Positions 26,201-34,885 are shown, numbered from the stretch's first letter. The stretch is 64,000 bases of DNA from Lineus longissimus (GCF_910592395.1 NC_088309.1:21206599-21270598); one strand, 5' to 3'. Notes: generated by a model from the letters alone, not told the origin. Numbers and translations: made by a program.

Positions 26201-26773
26201 CTGAGTTACATGGATGATGGGCACTTTCTTCGAAGGTACTACTTGATCATCGACATCGCGATCATCCGCAGTAACCCCAGATAACTGGAAAGTTCCGCTG
26301 CTTCCATTCTGCAGTCGTGCCTGAGGAGACATGTCTATGTCAGGTTCTGATCTTAAAGCAAGTCCAAGACTACTAGCATCCATGTCGTCTTCCGACTCCT
26401 CGGTCTCCAAGGCTCGGTCCATCTTACTGAGAACTTCATTGAACTGTTTGTAAGCCTTGACACCGTTAGGCGACAGGACACGATTATTGAGGACTACCAC
26501 TTCGTCAGGTTCAGGTGTCCTCGCTAAACCATGAACCTCTGAATTAGGACTTTCCGCACATACAGACGGCGTTACAGCCTGTGCTTGGAACCCGCTGTTG
26601 TTTCTGTCCACATTAGTTTCTTTGTAGGACTTATTCCCTTTTGGGCCGCTATTTGTCACTGTTACATTTAATCCGAATGCTGGACTGCTTCCTTTTTGAG
26701 AACTACTCTCATTCTTATCTTTCTTTCCCTTTTTACTTTTTCCATCCCCCTTCTTTTTTCGGAAGAAATCCAT
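11248..26773 (-). CDS. Tandem-SAM, coiled-coil, PDZ-like scaffold protein, 19 exons (884 aa)
   Basis: Exons, read from the 5' end: 26065-26773, 25834-25884, 22879-23006, 22639-22735, 21884-21934, 21581-21750, 20880-20993, 15828-15905, 15549-15573, 15276-15366, 14277-14415, 13764-13945, 13329-13559, 13065-13140, 12602-12730, 12290-12346, 12025-12115, 11737-11795, 11248-11424. They total 2655 bases with every phase matching. The start ATG (26773) opens MDFFRKKKGDGKSKKGKK, a lysine-rich stretch, followed by a disordered Ser/Asp-rich region. SAM1 spans about residues 211-272 (IEWNDEDVVDWCKSRGL) and SAM2 about 305-366 (WTNEDILMWLEEVRL). A PDZ-like domain lies at about 570-650 (GGLVV, LQPGDRLLEVNGYNI). 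Coiled-coil segments follow at about 655-715 and 760-810. SAM and PDZ domains bind proteins, so a cortical or junctional scaffold is likely, but I do not recognise an orthologue. Confidence 0.85.
11513..11640. repeat. Dispersed repeat, family R1 (GGACACC/CTCT-rich)
   Basis: CTCCCTTAGCGGACACCTCTGT and later TTGACCTCTCTAATCAGG words match the pattern of the copies at 12400-12598, 37685-37772 and 55948-56142. It lies in the last intron of the SAM/PDZ gene. Ends are not clear. Confidence 0.5.
12385..12598. repeat. Dispersed repeat, family R1, ending at a splice donor
   Basis: It contains GGACACCCTGGGG, AATAGAGAGGTG (twice) and ends GGGAGGTTCCACTGTA. The copies at 37757-37771 and 56123-56137 end in the same way. 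The terminal TACAGTGGAACCTCCC, read on the minus strand, begins directly after the GTAAG donor of the exon 12602-12730. It is probably a non-autonomous DNA element; no target duplication was identified. Confidence 0.55.
15906..20879. other. Large intron (about 5 kb) of the SAM/PDZ gene
   Basis: Exons 20880-20993 and 15828-15905 are both phase 0 and join directly. The intron holds no coding stretch, RNA gene or element that I recognise. One 58-bp splice-bounded candidate (18317-18374) would break the frame and is not included. Confidence 0.6.
21178..21530 (+). mobile_element. tRNA-Met-derived SINE
   Basis: The head has an RNA polymerase III A box (TGGCGTAGTGG, about 21183) and B box (GGTTCGATTCT, about 21228). 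Between them is CTCATAATC, the anticodon-loop sequence of elongator tRNA-Met (CAT). The body has TGAGCAAGGCACTTAACCC, similar to the conserved central domain shared by Deu-type SINEs. It then has GGGTACCTAGCTGGCAGAG and AAGCGCTTTGAGCG. The tail is AT-rich (ATAATTATTATCATAATT). It lies in the intron between exons 21581-21750 and 20880-20993 of the SAM/PDZ gene, antisense to it. The central-domain family name is inference. Confidence 0.85.
22030..22110. repeat. Possible fragment of dispersed repeat R1
   Basis: TTGACCTCCTTATAATC and AAGGACAGCATTTGTC resemble words found in the 55948-56142 copy (GAGGACAGCATTTAGC). Fragmentary. Confidence 0.35.
22108..22500. mobile_element. Candidate non-autonomous element with inverted GTACACCAC motifs
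   Basis: GC content and word use differ from the surrounding intron. The word CGTACACCA recurs at the left side (about 22117), twice inside, and in inverted form near the right side (GGTGGTGTACGTGC, about 22450). Both sides carry TGGACCACCAAT/ATTGGTCCACC. An internal hairpin GGGCGAATTTG...CAAATTCGCCC lies at about 22358-22399. Exact ends and target duplication could not be set. Confidence 0.4.
22535..22620. repeat. Possible fragment of dispersed repeat R1
   Basis: CTGGACACCTCTCCATTAGG and GAGGACAGCATTTGTAAG match the R1 word set seen at 37685 and 55948. It lies just upstream of the minus-strand exon 22639-22735 in genomic order. Confidence 0.4.
23007..25833. other. Intron of the SAM/PDZ gene, nothing recognised
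   Basis: AT-rich sequence between exons 25834-25884 and 22879-23006, which join in phase inside SAM1. No coding segment, SINE or terminal-repeat element was seen. Confidence 0.6.
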
Positions 26774-27218
26774 TGTGAAAAAACCCAGCGATATTTCTGA
26801 TTTGCTCAACAGTTAAAGCTCATCGTCTGACACCTGTTTTAGAAAGAAAAACACTGACTTTAGAACAGAGAAATAGACATATGAAACACAAGACACTGGC
26901 ATCACGCTGTCAAACTGACAGGAGTGTAGGTTTCCTCCTCTGACAGACCCGACACCATGGAAGACGAGCATGTTCTTAAACAGGAGAATAGATGTCATAT
27001 CCATTCTTTCACCGACATTTTCCTGAGTTTGTGGTGTTACCCTAATCATGAAATGTCATAGGCCTAAATAATGTGCTCTTTCAGTCTTTGAAACGAGCAT
27101 GACGAGCAAGTTTTTTTCATTTTTTTCCTGACATTGACGTGGAATGCCTGGCTTAAGTTCTGTGAAAGATCCTGGGACCAAAGTGGGGTTTGAGATGTTG
27201 GCCTACATATGCATTTAG
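26774..27218 (-). other. 5' leader of the SAM/PDZ gene with a likely leader intron
   Basis: An in-frame TAA lies upstream of the ATG (26813-26815). A strong acceptor (TTTCTAAAACAG) ends at 26834, so the leader is probably spliced to a non-coding exon farther upstream. If that exon lies beyond 36081, the retrotransposon at 27223-36077 sits inside this leader intron in the same orientation. The upstream exon itself was not identified. Confidence 0.45.
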
Positions 27219-27238
27219 CATGTGTTACCTGGACAGAT

Positions 27239-27327
27239 CTGGAAAGTGGAGGGGAATATTCAAGAATTACGGACGACAAAATCGAAATTTCCGCGACACA
27301 ATTTTAATGATATGCTGAACGAACTAC
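27239..27327. repeat. LTR-internal direct repeat, unit 1 of 2 (3' LTR)
   Basis: This 89-bp unit starts CTGGAAAGTGGAGGGG and ends GAACGAACTAC. It recurs at 28174-28262 with one substitution. The same pair occurs in the other LTR (about 34902-34990 and 35837-35925). Confidence 0.9.
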
Positions 27328-28173
27328 AATGGCGAAATACATACATGAAAGAGAAATATTGTCACATAACAGCCCTTTGACCTTTAGAAATGTGTACAAT
27401 CAAAATACCAGTGATATCTATAGTAATTATACCCGATATAGGCCCACTGCCTATATAATCCAAGTATATACAATAAACATTAGAGTGACTAGCCGTGCTA
27501 GTTAATCTAAAAGAAATTGACAGAGTTAGGCCTAAACCTGAGAAAACATCAAGAAATCCCCGCACACAAAGTGTTAAAACCCGCAAAAACCCAAGAATTT
27601 CCGTGATTCACATTTTGATTCACATGTCATTTGGAATGCGTGCGTCTCTCCGAATACGGAAAGCGGTTTACAAATATGGCAAAAATCTGTGACGTATTTA
27701 AAATCCCTTTAAACTTCCAACCAATCACAGCATCGCACTTTCCCAAATATGGCACATCTGACCTATTCATCGCTGACGTGACCCCAGCCACAGCCAATCA
27801 GAGCGTCGCCTGATGTCAACAATACCAACGCGGTTGCATTGTTGACACTGTGTTCGAAACTAAAATCCCCGTTTCTGACATGAAACGTTAATCAAACATA
27901 TGGAAACTTTATACAACAAAAATATACCTTAGCGTGACTTCTCTGAAGAATAGTTGCGAACATTACATTCCCATTAAAGAATAGTTTGAAGCCCAAAATC
28001 CTTGACTGACGCTCAAGCGCGCACAGCTGATCCAGTCATTCTGACAGCCCGAGGCTCGACGCTCAACAAATTTGCCGAAAACTATTTACAAACATCTCTA
28101 ACCTTTTGCATGTCAATATACATCTGATCTACCAGTTTTACTACACATGACTAAATGATTTAAGGTTACTTAC

Positions 28174-28262
28174 CTGGAAAGTGGAGGGGAATATTCAAGA
28201 ATTATGGACGACAAAATCGAAATTTCCGCGACACAATTTTAATGATATGCTGAACGAACTAC
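28174..28262. repeat. LTR-internal direct repeat, unit 2 of 2 (3' LTR)
   Basis: Second copy of the 89-bp unit, 935 bp from the first. Recombination between units could shorten the LTR. Confidence 0.9.
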
Positions 28263-28414
28263 GCAGGCGCGAACTATTCCTACGACGTTCTCAGAAACGT
28301 AATCCCCGCGTCATTCTGTGCTTCGCTCAAGATCCACTCATTTGCCAAAAAAAATGTGTCCCCCTTTTCTCGATGACTCAAACTCATACCGCCGCATAAA
28401 CTCATACCGTCACA

Positions 28415-28425
28415 TTCTCCCCCCC
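28415..28425 (-). other. Polypurine tract of the LTR element
   Basis: On the minus strand GGGGGGGAGAA abuts the first base of the 3' LTR. This is the usual position and composition of the RNase-H-resistant plus-strand primer in LTR retrotransposons. Confidence 0.85.
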
Positions 28426-28932
28426 GTTCAAAATGATGTCGTCCTCGACATTAGTTCAATTCCAGAAAATACTTGCCCAAGAAGAACTGAATCTAAAATG
28501 CTACTCCACAGGCGCTGTACAACATACTGGTAAATACCCCAACGGCAAAATTACTCTAAATAATATACATCACCGAATTACAGGTTAGAGGATACCTGCA
28601 TTCCTCTTCCTGGCGGTAAAGACAAACTGAAGAAATGGCCAATCTCTTCAGCAAACATCTGGTGGATTCCGCTTATCTTGTACAACGAGTCTCATGACTT
28701 TAGAAGCGCTTGGACAATCTATTTTCTTCATAAGGTCATCTTACGTCATGGCTCAACTCTCACAAAGACCACCTGAAAAATACTACTTCACAGTATAATA
28801 TACCTGAAAAGCAAATTTATGATTAAATCCTTAATCTATTTACACCTGTTCCGTAATACGATAATATGTTTTACACTAACAAAATCCATGAATCACCCCT
28901 TGGCCTGAAATGCGTCTAGAAACATAGTCTAT
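28426..28932 (-). other. Non-coding 3' internal region of the LTR element
   Basis: About 500 bp between the pol stop and the purine tract. No envelope-like frame, signal peptide or conserved motif is visible. Confidence 0.7.
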
Positions 28933-31900
28933 CTAGTGTCCATTAAAGCCTGGGATCGGATACTGCACGAAGATCGGGTATCCTCCCCATGGAGCTGACG
29001 GCCAACCCCCCATCTGCTGAACAGGTACTCCATGCACCATTGGATATGCCCTTGGTTCTTGCATTACTGGAAATGCTCTTGGTTGAACTGTAGGGTTCCC
29101 TAGCGTATTGTACGTCAGCGTTTGTGGTGGTCTCACTTGCCGTCTCGGTCGTTCCACTGGTCCATCAGTGGATGATTCTCTTGAATGCTCATCACTCGAA
29201 TTGGATTGTTCAGTCCCGGAATTCTGGGTACTTGATTCATCCCTTGCATTCTCTGAATCATCTTGTTCTGCTTCTACCTCCGGTTCTATGTCCGCGCCAT
29301 TGTCAGTCGGTGTAGGTTCTTGGTTCCGTGTTTCTGGAGTTGTCTCCTCACTTCGAAATCCTGGTACCAATCCCTCATCAGAACTCTCAATGTCGCTATC
29401 CAATTCATCAGACTCTTGATGCACCTCTGGTCGTCGTCGGTCTCTCCGTTTTCGCAATCGTCTGATTGGTGGTCCTTCAAATGGCAGCTCGTCGCATTGT
29501 AAGAGTAGATTCCGGTGTAGAATCCTAGTCCTGCCCATCCCTTTCTCCGGTTTGACCTCATAAACTGGTGCATTTGGCGATACTCGTTTGGTCACAATGT
29601 GGATATCCTTTTCCCAATACGACCTGATTTTTCCAGGGCCTCCCCTTTCACTGAGATTTCGTACCAACACTCTATCGCCCTCCTTCAAAATTGTGCTTCT
29701 CAGATGCTTGTCATAATTCTTCTTTCCTTTCTCTTTGGATTTTCCTATGTTCTCTCTGGCCATATCATAGGCCTCTTTCAGTTGACCGGTCCATTTATCC
29801 ACTGTGTCCAAACCTTCATCTTGATTACATCCAAAAACTAAATCAACTGGAAGTCTTGGGGATCTACCAAACAGAAGACGGAAAGGGGAGAATCCTGTAG
29901 AGTCATTCTTCGTACAATTGTACGCATGTACTAGCTTGTCTACGTGACTCTTCCAATCCTTCTTGTGTTGTTCACTTAGGGTCCTCAACATCCCAAGTAT
30001 AGTTCTATTCATTCTTTCGCATGTTCCATTGCCAGCAGGGTGGTACGGTGTTGTCCGACTTCTACCAATTCCACATCTCTTCTGAAGCTGATGGAACAGA
30101 TGGTTTTCAAATTCCCTTCCTTGGTCGTGATGAAGCTTTCCCGGAAATCCGAACCGAGGGATGAAGTCATTGAAAATCTTATCCGCTGCTGTACGACCAG
30201 ACTTGTTCTTGGTTGGGTACACTTGCACAAAACGAGTGAAATGGTCCACCAAAACCAACATGTACTCATATCCTCCTTTTGAGCGTTCTAAGTGTACATA
30301 ATCAATTGCTACCAGTTCAAATGGTTGGGTTGTCTCGATCGGTTTCAACTCTGCTCTCCTGGTCACCGTGGGTTTCTTGTCTTTGAGGCAAGGACATCTC
30401 TTCTGAATGTATCTGGTAATATCTTCACCCATACCAGGCCAGTAGAATCGTTCCTGTGCGAGGGCAATCACCCTATCTGGTCCCAAGTGTCCCATGTCTC
30501 GATGAAGCATCTCGTAAATCATTTGGTGGTATTCCTCTGGCAGGCATATTTGAGCACAATCTCGAGAGTCAGGTAATTTACAAGTTCTTCGTAGAATCCC
30601 ATCCGAATCCAAATGCAATCTATCCCAGCTCCTGATCCAAGTTCCAAGTTTCCTCCGCAACTTTCCTCGATATGTCCTGAGTTCCTCCTTTGTTGGCCTT
30701 TCACCACTGCTCACCCATCGTTTCAACAAACCAGTTTCCGAGTCCTTATCTTGAGTCCTGGCTAGTTCTTGGGTAGGTATCACCTCCACGTTGTTTAAAT
30801 CCAAAACGCTTTCAATTTCCTCAGCGATACCCACAGGGTTGGTCGATAACACCTCAATCCATCCGAGTCCTGCTTCATAGCCTTCTCCAGTCAATGCCTT
30901 TCCTACACTTCCAAGCTGTTCAGGTCCTGCAGCTTCAGTACAACCCTGCATGTACACCTCAAAGTCCAAAGGTTGCCTACTCAATACATCAGCGTCTGTA
31001 TTATTTATCCCTGGCTTGTAATGCAATGTGAAGTTGAAATCTGCCAGTTCACCAACCCAACGGTGACGTGTTGCATCCAGCTTCGCAGAAGTCAAAATGT
31101 ATGTTAACGGGTTGTTGTCGGTGTAGACGTCAAAATGTGAGGCATAGTACAGGAAATCCCGGAATCTCTCCACCACGGCCCATTTCAACGCCAAAAACTC
31201 CAACTTGCCAGAATGTAGATGGTAGTTTTTCTCTGCTGGACTTAATGACCTTGAACCGTAAGCGATTACCCTCAACTCATCATCTGCCTGTCTCTGGTAG
31301 AGAATAGCTCCAAGTCCTTGACCGCTGGCATCAGTGTGCAGAACGAATGGTTTTTCGTAATCCGGATATGCCATCACTGGGGTTGATGTCAGACATTCAA
31401 TCAGCTCATCCAATGTGCGACGATGTTCGTCTCTCCACTCAATCCGCTCTCGCGATGCTTTCTGACCTCCTCCCTTTGTCTTCCTACTTTGCTTCTTCTG
31501 TCGTCCTTTGGATTTCTGTTCCTTACCAGAATCGACTTCGCTCAACAGATCATACAAGCTTCTGGCCCGCCTACTGAAGTCTGGAATGAATTTCCGGTAA
31601 TACCCAAGTAGTCCCATGAGTTGCCTCACCTCTCCTACCGTCTTTGGCTCTTTCTCTCTTAGTGCAAGAACAGGTTTGATATCTGCTGGGTCCATCCGAT
31701 AGCCCCCTTCTGAAACCAACTGCCCCAGAAACCTGACCTCCAACCTGAACAACATACATTTCTTTGGTTTCACTTTGATACCTTTATCCTTTAATCGTTT
31801 CAAAACCGATCTTACATCTTCAATGTGTTGTTCAAAGGTCTTACTGAAAATGAGACAATCATCTAAATAGGGAATGCAACATTTATCACGCAAATCTACC

Positions 31901-33588
31901 AAAGTTTCCTCCATGAAATTCTGGAAACAACCTGGAGCCCCTGACACACCAAAAGGAATGCGAGACCATTCATATAATCCCCATGGCGTGCTGAAAGCAG
32001 TGTAAGGTCGACAACTTTCTTTCACAAAACCCTGATGGTAGGCCTTGGACTGGTCAATGACAGAGAAAAAGCGATTACCAATCAGAGTTTGAATTTCATG
32101 CTGTATTCGTGGCATTGGAATTTGCGGAACAAAGCTCTTTTGATTGATGGCCCTATAGTCAATGCACAGGCGAAGAGTGTTGTCCTTCTTACGGACACAC
32201 ACCATAGGACTAGAATAAGAAGATGTACTCTTCTGTATCCAATTTCGGTTCAGTAGGTCAGTGACATAATCTTTTACCTCTTGGTAGAGTGGTGGTGGCA
32301 ATGCCCGATACGGTTGTGAGACTGGAAAATCATCTTTCAACTTAATATCTAATTGCAAACTTGGAGCACAACCAATGTCATTTTCATCCTTAGCAAAGGC
32401 ATGACATTCATCTCTAAGCATCTTTCTTACCATAGTGATTTGTTCTGGATTTAAGACAGTTTCATCTAGTTCCACATCTGGATCCCATGAATCAGGCTTA
32501 TCCGTCCTACTATCGATACTTACCTCTTGCGCTCCAACCTCTCTACCATGGACTTCTCTTCCAAATTCCATCAGCTTTTCCCCGTCTCTGGGTGGTACCA
32601 CAGTGATGAGAGACCTGACTGATTCTAACCGTCCCACTGTCATTCCTCTATGTAAGACGACGTCATGGTCTGAAAAATTGCTAATTGGAATAGTTACAGC
32701 GCAACTAGCCCCCCTCTGTACTTTAACTAGCGCCTGTGGAACTTGTATTGCTCCATCCCAGTGGTCATACCCCTCACTAGAAAATACTGCCTGGTGGTTA
32801 GAGTTTTCTGCGCCGACACGTGTGAAGCACCTGACCTTTAGAGTTTTCCCCTTGGGAACTACCACATTCTGTTTTCCAATCTTGACTAGACCCAACGCAC
32901 TATGTTGTTCTTTCTCCAAAACAGACAGAACAGATGAAACCTTTGTTTTATCAACAGTTGGAAAAATAGATGAAATACCAGCGTCATTCAACCAGTGGGC
33001 TATTACATTGTACCCCAAGATGGGTGATTGGAGTTCAGCTTTTGTCACCAAAAATGGTACCCCTGCAACATTTTGACCACTAGGCGGACTTATCTCCAAC
33101 TCCACATATCCCAAAAAAACAATGTCGTCCCCACTAGCCGACCGAACACGTAGCGTTTCATCAATTAGTTCTTTGATTGGTCTAATGTCCTTATCTGGAA
33201 ATCGTTCACGGAGCCAATTAAGTCCTACCAAGCTAACTTGGGCTCCAGTATCCCATAGCATTTCCTCACACTGTCCTTCAACCATCAAGGAGACCGAACA
33301 CTTCTCCCCGACAAGCTTTATCAATCGTTTTTGATTTCTAGGAGTAAGTTCAGTAACAGTTTCACTTTCATGCGAGCTTTGCACCTTTTGTGCTGCCATA
33401 GCTGTTCCAACTCCTTGGATTGTCTGACATATCGTTCTATGCTCACCCCAACCCTGTTTTTGGCAATTCCGACTACAATATAGAACTTGCCCGTGACACC
33501 CAGCGCATCGTTTTAAATCAACATGAGCACTACATGTCCTACAACACATCTGCGAGGTTGGGGAGAGGGTCTCTTTTGATTCGATCAC
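28933..33588 (-). CDS. pol: Retrotransposon Pol with N-terminal MYND finger (protease, RT, RNase H, integrase)
   Basis: The open frame encodes about 1551 residues. Its first codon is GTG, not ATG, and it overlaps the gag stop in the -1 frame, so it is probably made by frameshifting. A MYND-type zinc finger lies at about residues 16-54 (C16, C19, C28, C31, C38, C42, H50, C54; YCSRNCQKQGWGEH). The protease motif DTGA is at 113-116. Reverse transcriptase spans about 425-620 with D512 and YLDD at 574-577. RNase H spans about 745-870 (D753, E797, D824). Integrase has an HH-CC-like finger (H1029, H1034, C1065, C1067) and D1096, D1155, E1191. A GPY/F-like module follows, then a long acidic and Ser-rich tail. 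All catalytic residues looked for are present and no internal stop is seen. The element is probably competent or only recently silent. Confidence 0.93.
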   Translation of the reverse strand: MIESKETLSPTSQMCCRTCSAHVDLKRCAGCHGQVLYCSRNCQKQGWGEHRTICQTIQGVGTAMAAQKVQSSHESETVTELTPRNQKRLIKLVGEKCSVSLMVEGQCEEMLWDTGAQVSLVGLNWLRERFPDKDIRPIKELIDETLRVRSASGDDIVFLGYVELEISPPSGQNVAGVPFLVTKAELQSPILGYNVIAHWLNDAGISSIFPTVDKTKVSSVLSVLEKEQHSALGLVKIGKQNVVVPKGKTLKVRCFTRVGAENSNHQAVFSSEGYDHWDGAIQVPQALVKVQRGASCAVTIPISNFSDHDVVLHRGMTVGRLESVRSLITVVPPRDGEKLMEFGREVHGREVGAQEVSIDSRTDKPDSWDPDVELDETVLNPEQITMVRKMLRDECHAFAKDENDIGCAPSLQLDIKLKDDFPVSQPYRALPPPLYQEVKDYVTDLLNRNWIQKSTSSYSSPMVCVRKKDNTLRLCIDYRAINQKSFVPQIPMPRIQHEIQTLIGNRFFSVIDQSKAYHQGFVKESCRPYTAFSTPWGLYEWSRIPFGVSGAPGCFQNFMEETLVDLRDKCCIPYLDDCLIFSKTFEQHIEDVRSVLKRLKDKGIKVKPKKCMLFRLEVRFLGQLVSEGGYRMDPADIKPVLALREKEPKTVGEVRQLMGLLGYYRKFIPDFSRRARSLYDLLSEVDSGKEQKSKGRQKKQSRKTKGGGQKASRERIEWRDEHRRTLDELIECLTSTPVMAYPDYEKPFVLHTDASGQGLGAILYQRQADDELRVIAYGSRSLSPAEKNYHLHSGKLEFLALKWAVVERFRDFLYYASHFDVYTDNNPLTYILTSAKLDATRHRWVGELADFNFTLHYKPGINNTDADVLSRQPLDFEVYMQGCTEAAGPEQLGSVGKALTGEGYEAGLGWIEVLSTNPVGIAEEIESVLDLNNVEVIPTQELARTQDKDSETGLLKRWVSSGERPTKEELRTYRGKLRRKLGTWIRSWDRLHLDSDGILRRTCKLPDSRDCAQICLPEEYHQMIYEMLHRDMGHLGPDRVIALAQERFYWPGMGEDITRYIQKRCPCLKDKKPTVTRRAELKPIETTQPFELVAIDYVHLERSKGGYEYMLVLVDHFTRFVQVYPTKNKSGRTAADKIFNDFIPRFGFPGKLHHDQGREFENHLFHQLQKRCGIGRSRTTPYHPAGNGTCERMNRTILGMLRTLSEQHKKDWKSHVDKLVHAYNCTKNDSTGFSPFRLLFGRSPRLPVDLVFGCNQDEGLDTVDKWTGQLKEAYDMARENIGKSKEKGKKNYDKHLRSTILKEGDRVLVRNLSERGGPGKIRSYWEKDIHIVTKRVSPNAPVYEVKPEKGMGRTRILHRNLLLQCDELPFEGPPIRRLRKRRDRRRPEVHQESDELDSDIESSDEGLVPGFRSEETTPETRNQEPTPTDNGADIEPEVEAEQDDSENARDESSTQNSGTEQSNSSDEHSRESSTDGPVERPRRQVRPPQTLTYNTLGNPTVQPRAFPVMQEPRAYPMVHGVPVQQMGGWPSAPWGGYPIFVQYPIPGFNGH

Positions 33589-34820
33589 TGTGCCCCCTTT
33601 TTCAGTGATCCCTTCTCGTTTCCCGAACTACCAGCATCACCAGTAGGGTTTCTTAGTTGCGGACAGAAGTTTCGGTAGTGTTCATCTGAGCCACATTCGT
33701 AGCAATGGAAACAGCGAGTAGCTCCATCCCGCACACATTTGGGGCATTTGTTCTGCCGCCTATTGCCAGAACGCTGTTGTGGTCGATTCCCAGTGGTAGG
33801 TTTGGCTTCTTCGGTAGCACTCGAGCTTCCTCCCTTGGACCTCACCGCCTGTCTCAACTCGTTCATCTCCACCCGTATGGTTTTCAACTCTTCCAACACA
33901 GCGTTTGTCCTGGTCGTTTGACACTCCGTACCAGCCGACACGGCTTTCACCTTGACCGTTCTTTTGGCCTGCGTCTCTGCCTGGCGTCGTGTTATATCGT
34001 TAACGGCTGCAATTAACTCCTCGTCCGAGTCCTTCTCAATATGCTGTTGTAGTTCCACCCGCAGGAGATCATCATTGAGACCGGTGCAGACGGACTGCCT
34101 GAATTGCTGCTCAAGAAGACTAGTGTCGAACGTTTTAGTAGCATCCTCTCGGGAAGCGAACATGATCTTTTGTCTCATCGCGAGCGCCCTGTACAGAAAG
34201 TCCTGCGGAGACTCTTTTTGAACCTGACTCAATGAACATAGTTCTTGGTATAGTTGTGTGGCGGACTTCTCTCGGTAGTAACCCCGAATGATGGTTTGTG
34301 CCTTTGGAAGGGTCAATGATTCAATCCCTTCCAGATATTCGCGTAACCTACAAGTGGGCTCAATTGCCCGGACCACACCGTCCAAAATGTCCATTTCCGA
34401 GTATCCGCGCTTACGACCTGCTTCCACTTGACGAAGAAAACTTAGATAACTCAAACAATTGGAGCGTTCTCCAATATTATTTGATAATTTAAAATTTTGT
34501 GTATGAAAGACCACGTTTGGTTTCTCCACTTTCTGTGCCACAACCATCTTTTCCGAGATGACGCCGGGGTCCGTAGCTCCTGGCTTTGTAACCCCCGTCA
34601 GGCCCTCCAGTAACTCGGTCAACCTCTTCACACCATGATCCTCGGTTTCCTTCGATTTCTCCATCTCGTCCTCGTAAAGAGATAGCATCTCTTCCATACC
34701 GAGTCCACTGTTTTCCTCGAAGCAACTCTCCACGGCCTTCTCTAACCGGTCGCTATTCGTACTGTATAATTTGCGTCGCAAGGACAGCAACACCTTCGTC
34801 CGTTCACCCTCCAATGCCAT
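33585..34820 (-). CDS. gag: Retrotransposon Gag with CCHC zinc knuckle (411 aa)
   Basis: It begins at ATG 34818-34820, 65 bases after the 5' LTR. The protein has an N-terminal helical region and a central capsid-like segment (QELCSLSQVQKESPQDFLYR). A basic linker follows, then a single CX2CX4HX4C knuckle (CYECGSDEHYRNFC) near the C-terminus, preceded by two further CxxC pairs. Knuckles of this kind bind the element RNA during particle assembly. The stop TGA overlaps the start of the pol frame by 4 bases. Five codons before the stop lies the slippery heptamer AAAGGGG. No disabling change is visible. Confidence 0.9.
   Translation of the reverse strand: MALEGERTKVLLSLRRKLYSTNSDRLEKAVESCFEENSGLGMEEMLSLYEDEMEKSKETEDHGVKRLTELLEGLTGVTKPGATDPGVISEKMVVAQKVEKPNVVFHTQNFKLSNNIGERSNCLSYLSFLRQVEAGRKRGYSEMDILDGVVRAIEPTCRLREYLEGIESLTLPKAQTIIRGYYREKSATQLYQELCSLSQVQKESPQDFLYRALAMRQKIMFASREDATKTFDTSLLEQQFRQSVCTGLNDDLLRVELQQHIEKDSDEELIAAVNDITRRQAETQAKRTVKVKAVSAGTECQTTRTNAVLEELKTIRVEMNELRQAVRSKGGSSSATEEAKPTTGNRPQQRSGNRRQNKCPKCVRDGATRCFHCYECGSDEHYRNFCPQLRNPTGDAGSSGNEKGSLKKGAQ
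33594..33600 (-). promoter_or_regulatory. Putative -1 ribosomal frameshift site AAAGGGG
   Basis: In the gag frame the heptamer reads A-AAG-GGG, which fits X-XXY-YYZ exactly. Slipping back one base re-pairs as AAA-GGG and enters the pol frame (GGC ACA GTG ATC GAA). The gag stop follows 6 bases after the heptamer. Pol has no ATG near its start, which supports fusion translation. A downstream stimulatory structure was not evaluated. Confidence 0.65.
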
Positions 34821-34863
34821 GGTTCAGTTTTATATCCTTCCTTCTGTCCTTTAACTTGTGTAT

Positions 34864-34881
34864 TTCCCGGCTGAGCCCCCA
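34864..34881 (-). other. Primer-binding site, tRNA-Pro-like
   Basis: Starting four bases after the 5' LTR, the minus strand reads TGGGGGCTCAGCCGGGAA. This matches 15 of 18 positions of the well-known tRNA-Pro primer site used by gammaretroviruses. It begins TGG, as expected from pairing with a tRNA CCA end. The true primer depends on this species' tRNAs. Confidence 0.6.
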
Positions 34882-34885
34882 AAAT

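Larger units (their letters stand above)
27223..28414 (-). repeat. 3' LTR (element sense), 1192 bp
   Basis: It matches 34886-36077 in length. The one difference I noticed is T at 28205 against C in the other copy. Bounds are TG...CA with CATG outside at 27219-27222. It contains an 89-bp direct repeat (27239-27327 and 28174-28262). The U3, R and U5 limits cannot be set without transcript data. Confidence 0.95.

Noticed and set aside
28181-28533. Short frames within the LTRs, identical in both copies
   Set aside because: Duplicated because the LTRs are duplicated; no protein family and opposite to the element's sense.
32435-33076. 213-codon plus-strand frame opposite pol, plus other frames at 29108-34492
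   Set aside because: Shadows of the conserved pol and gag frames on the other strand.
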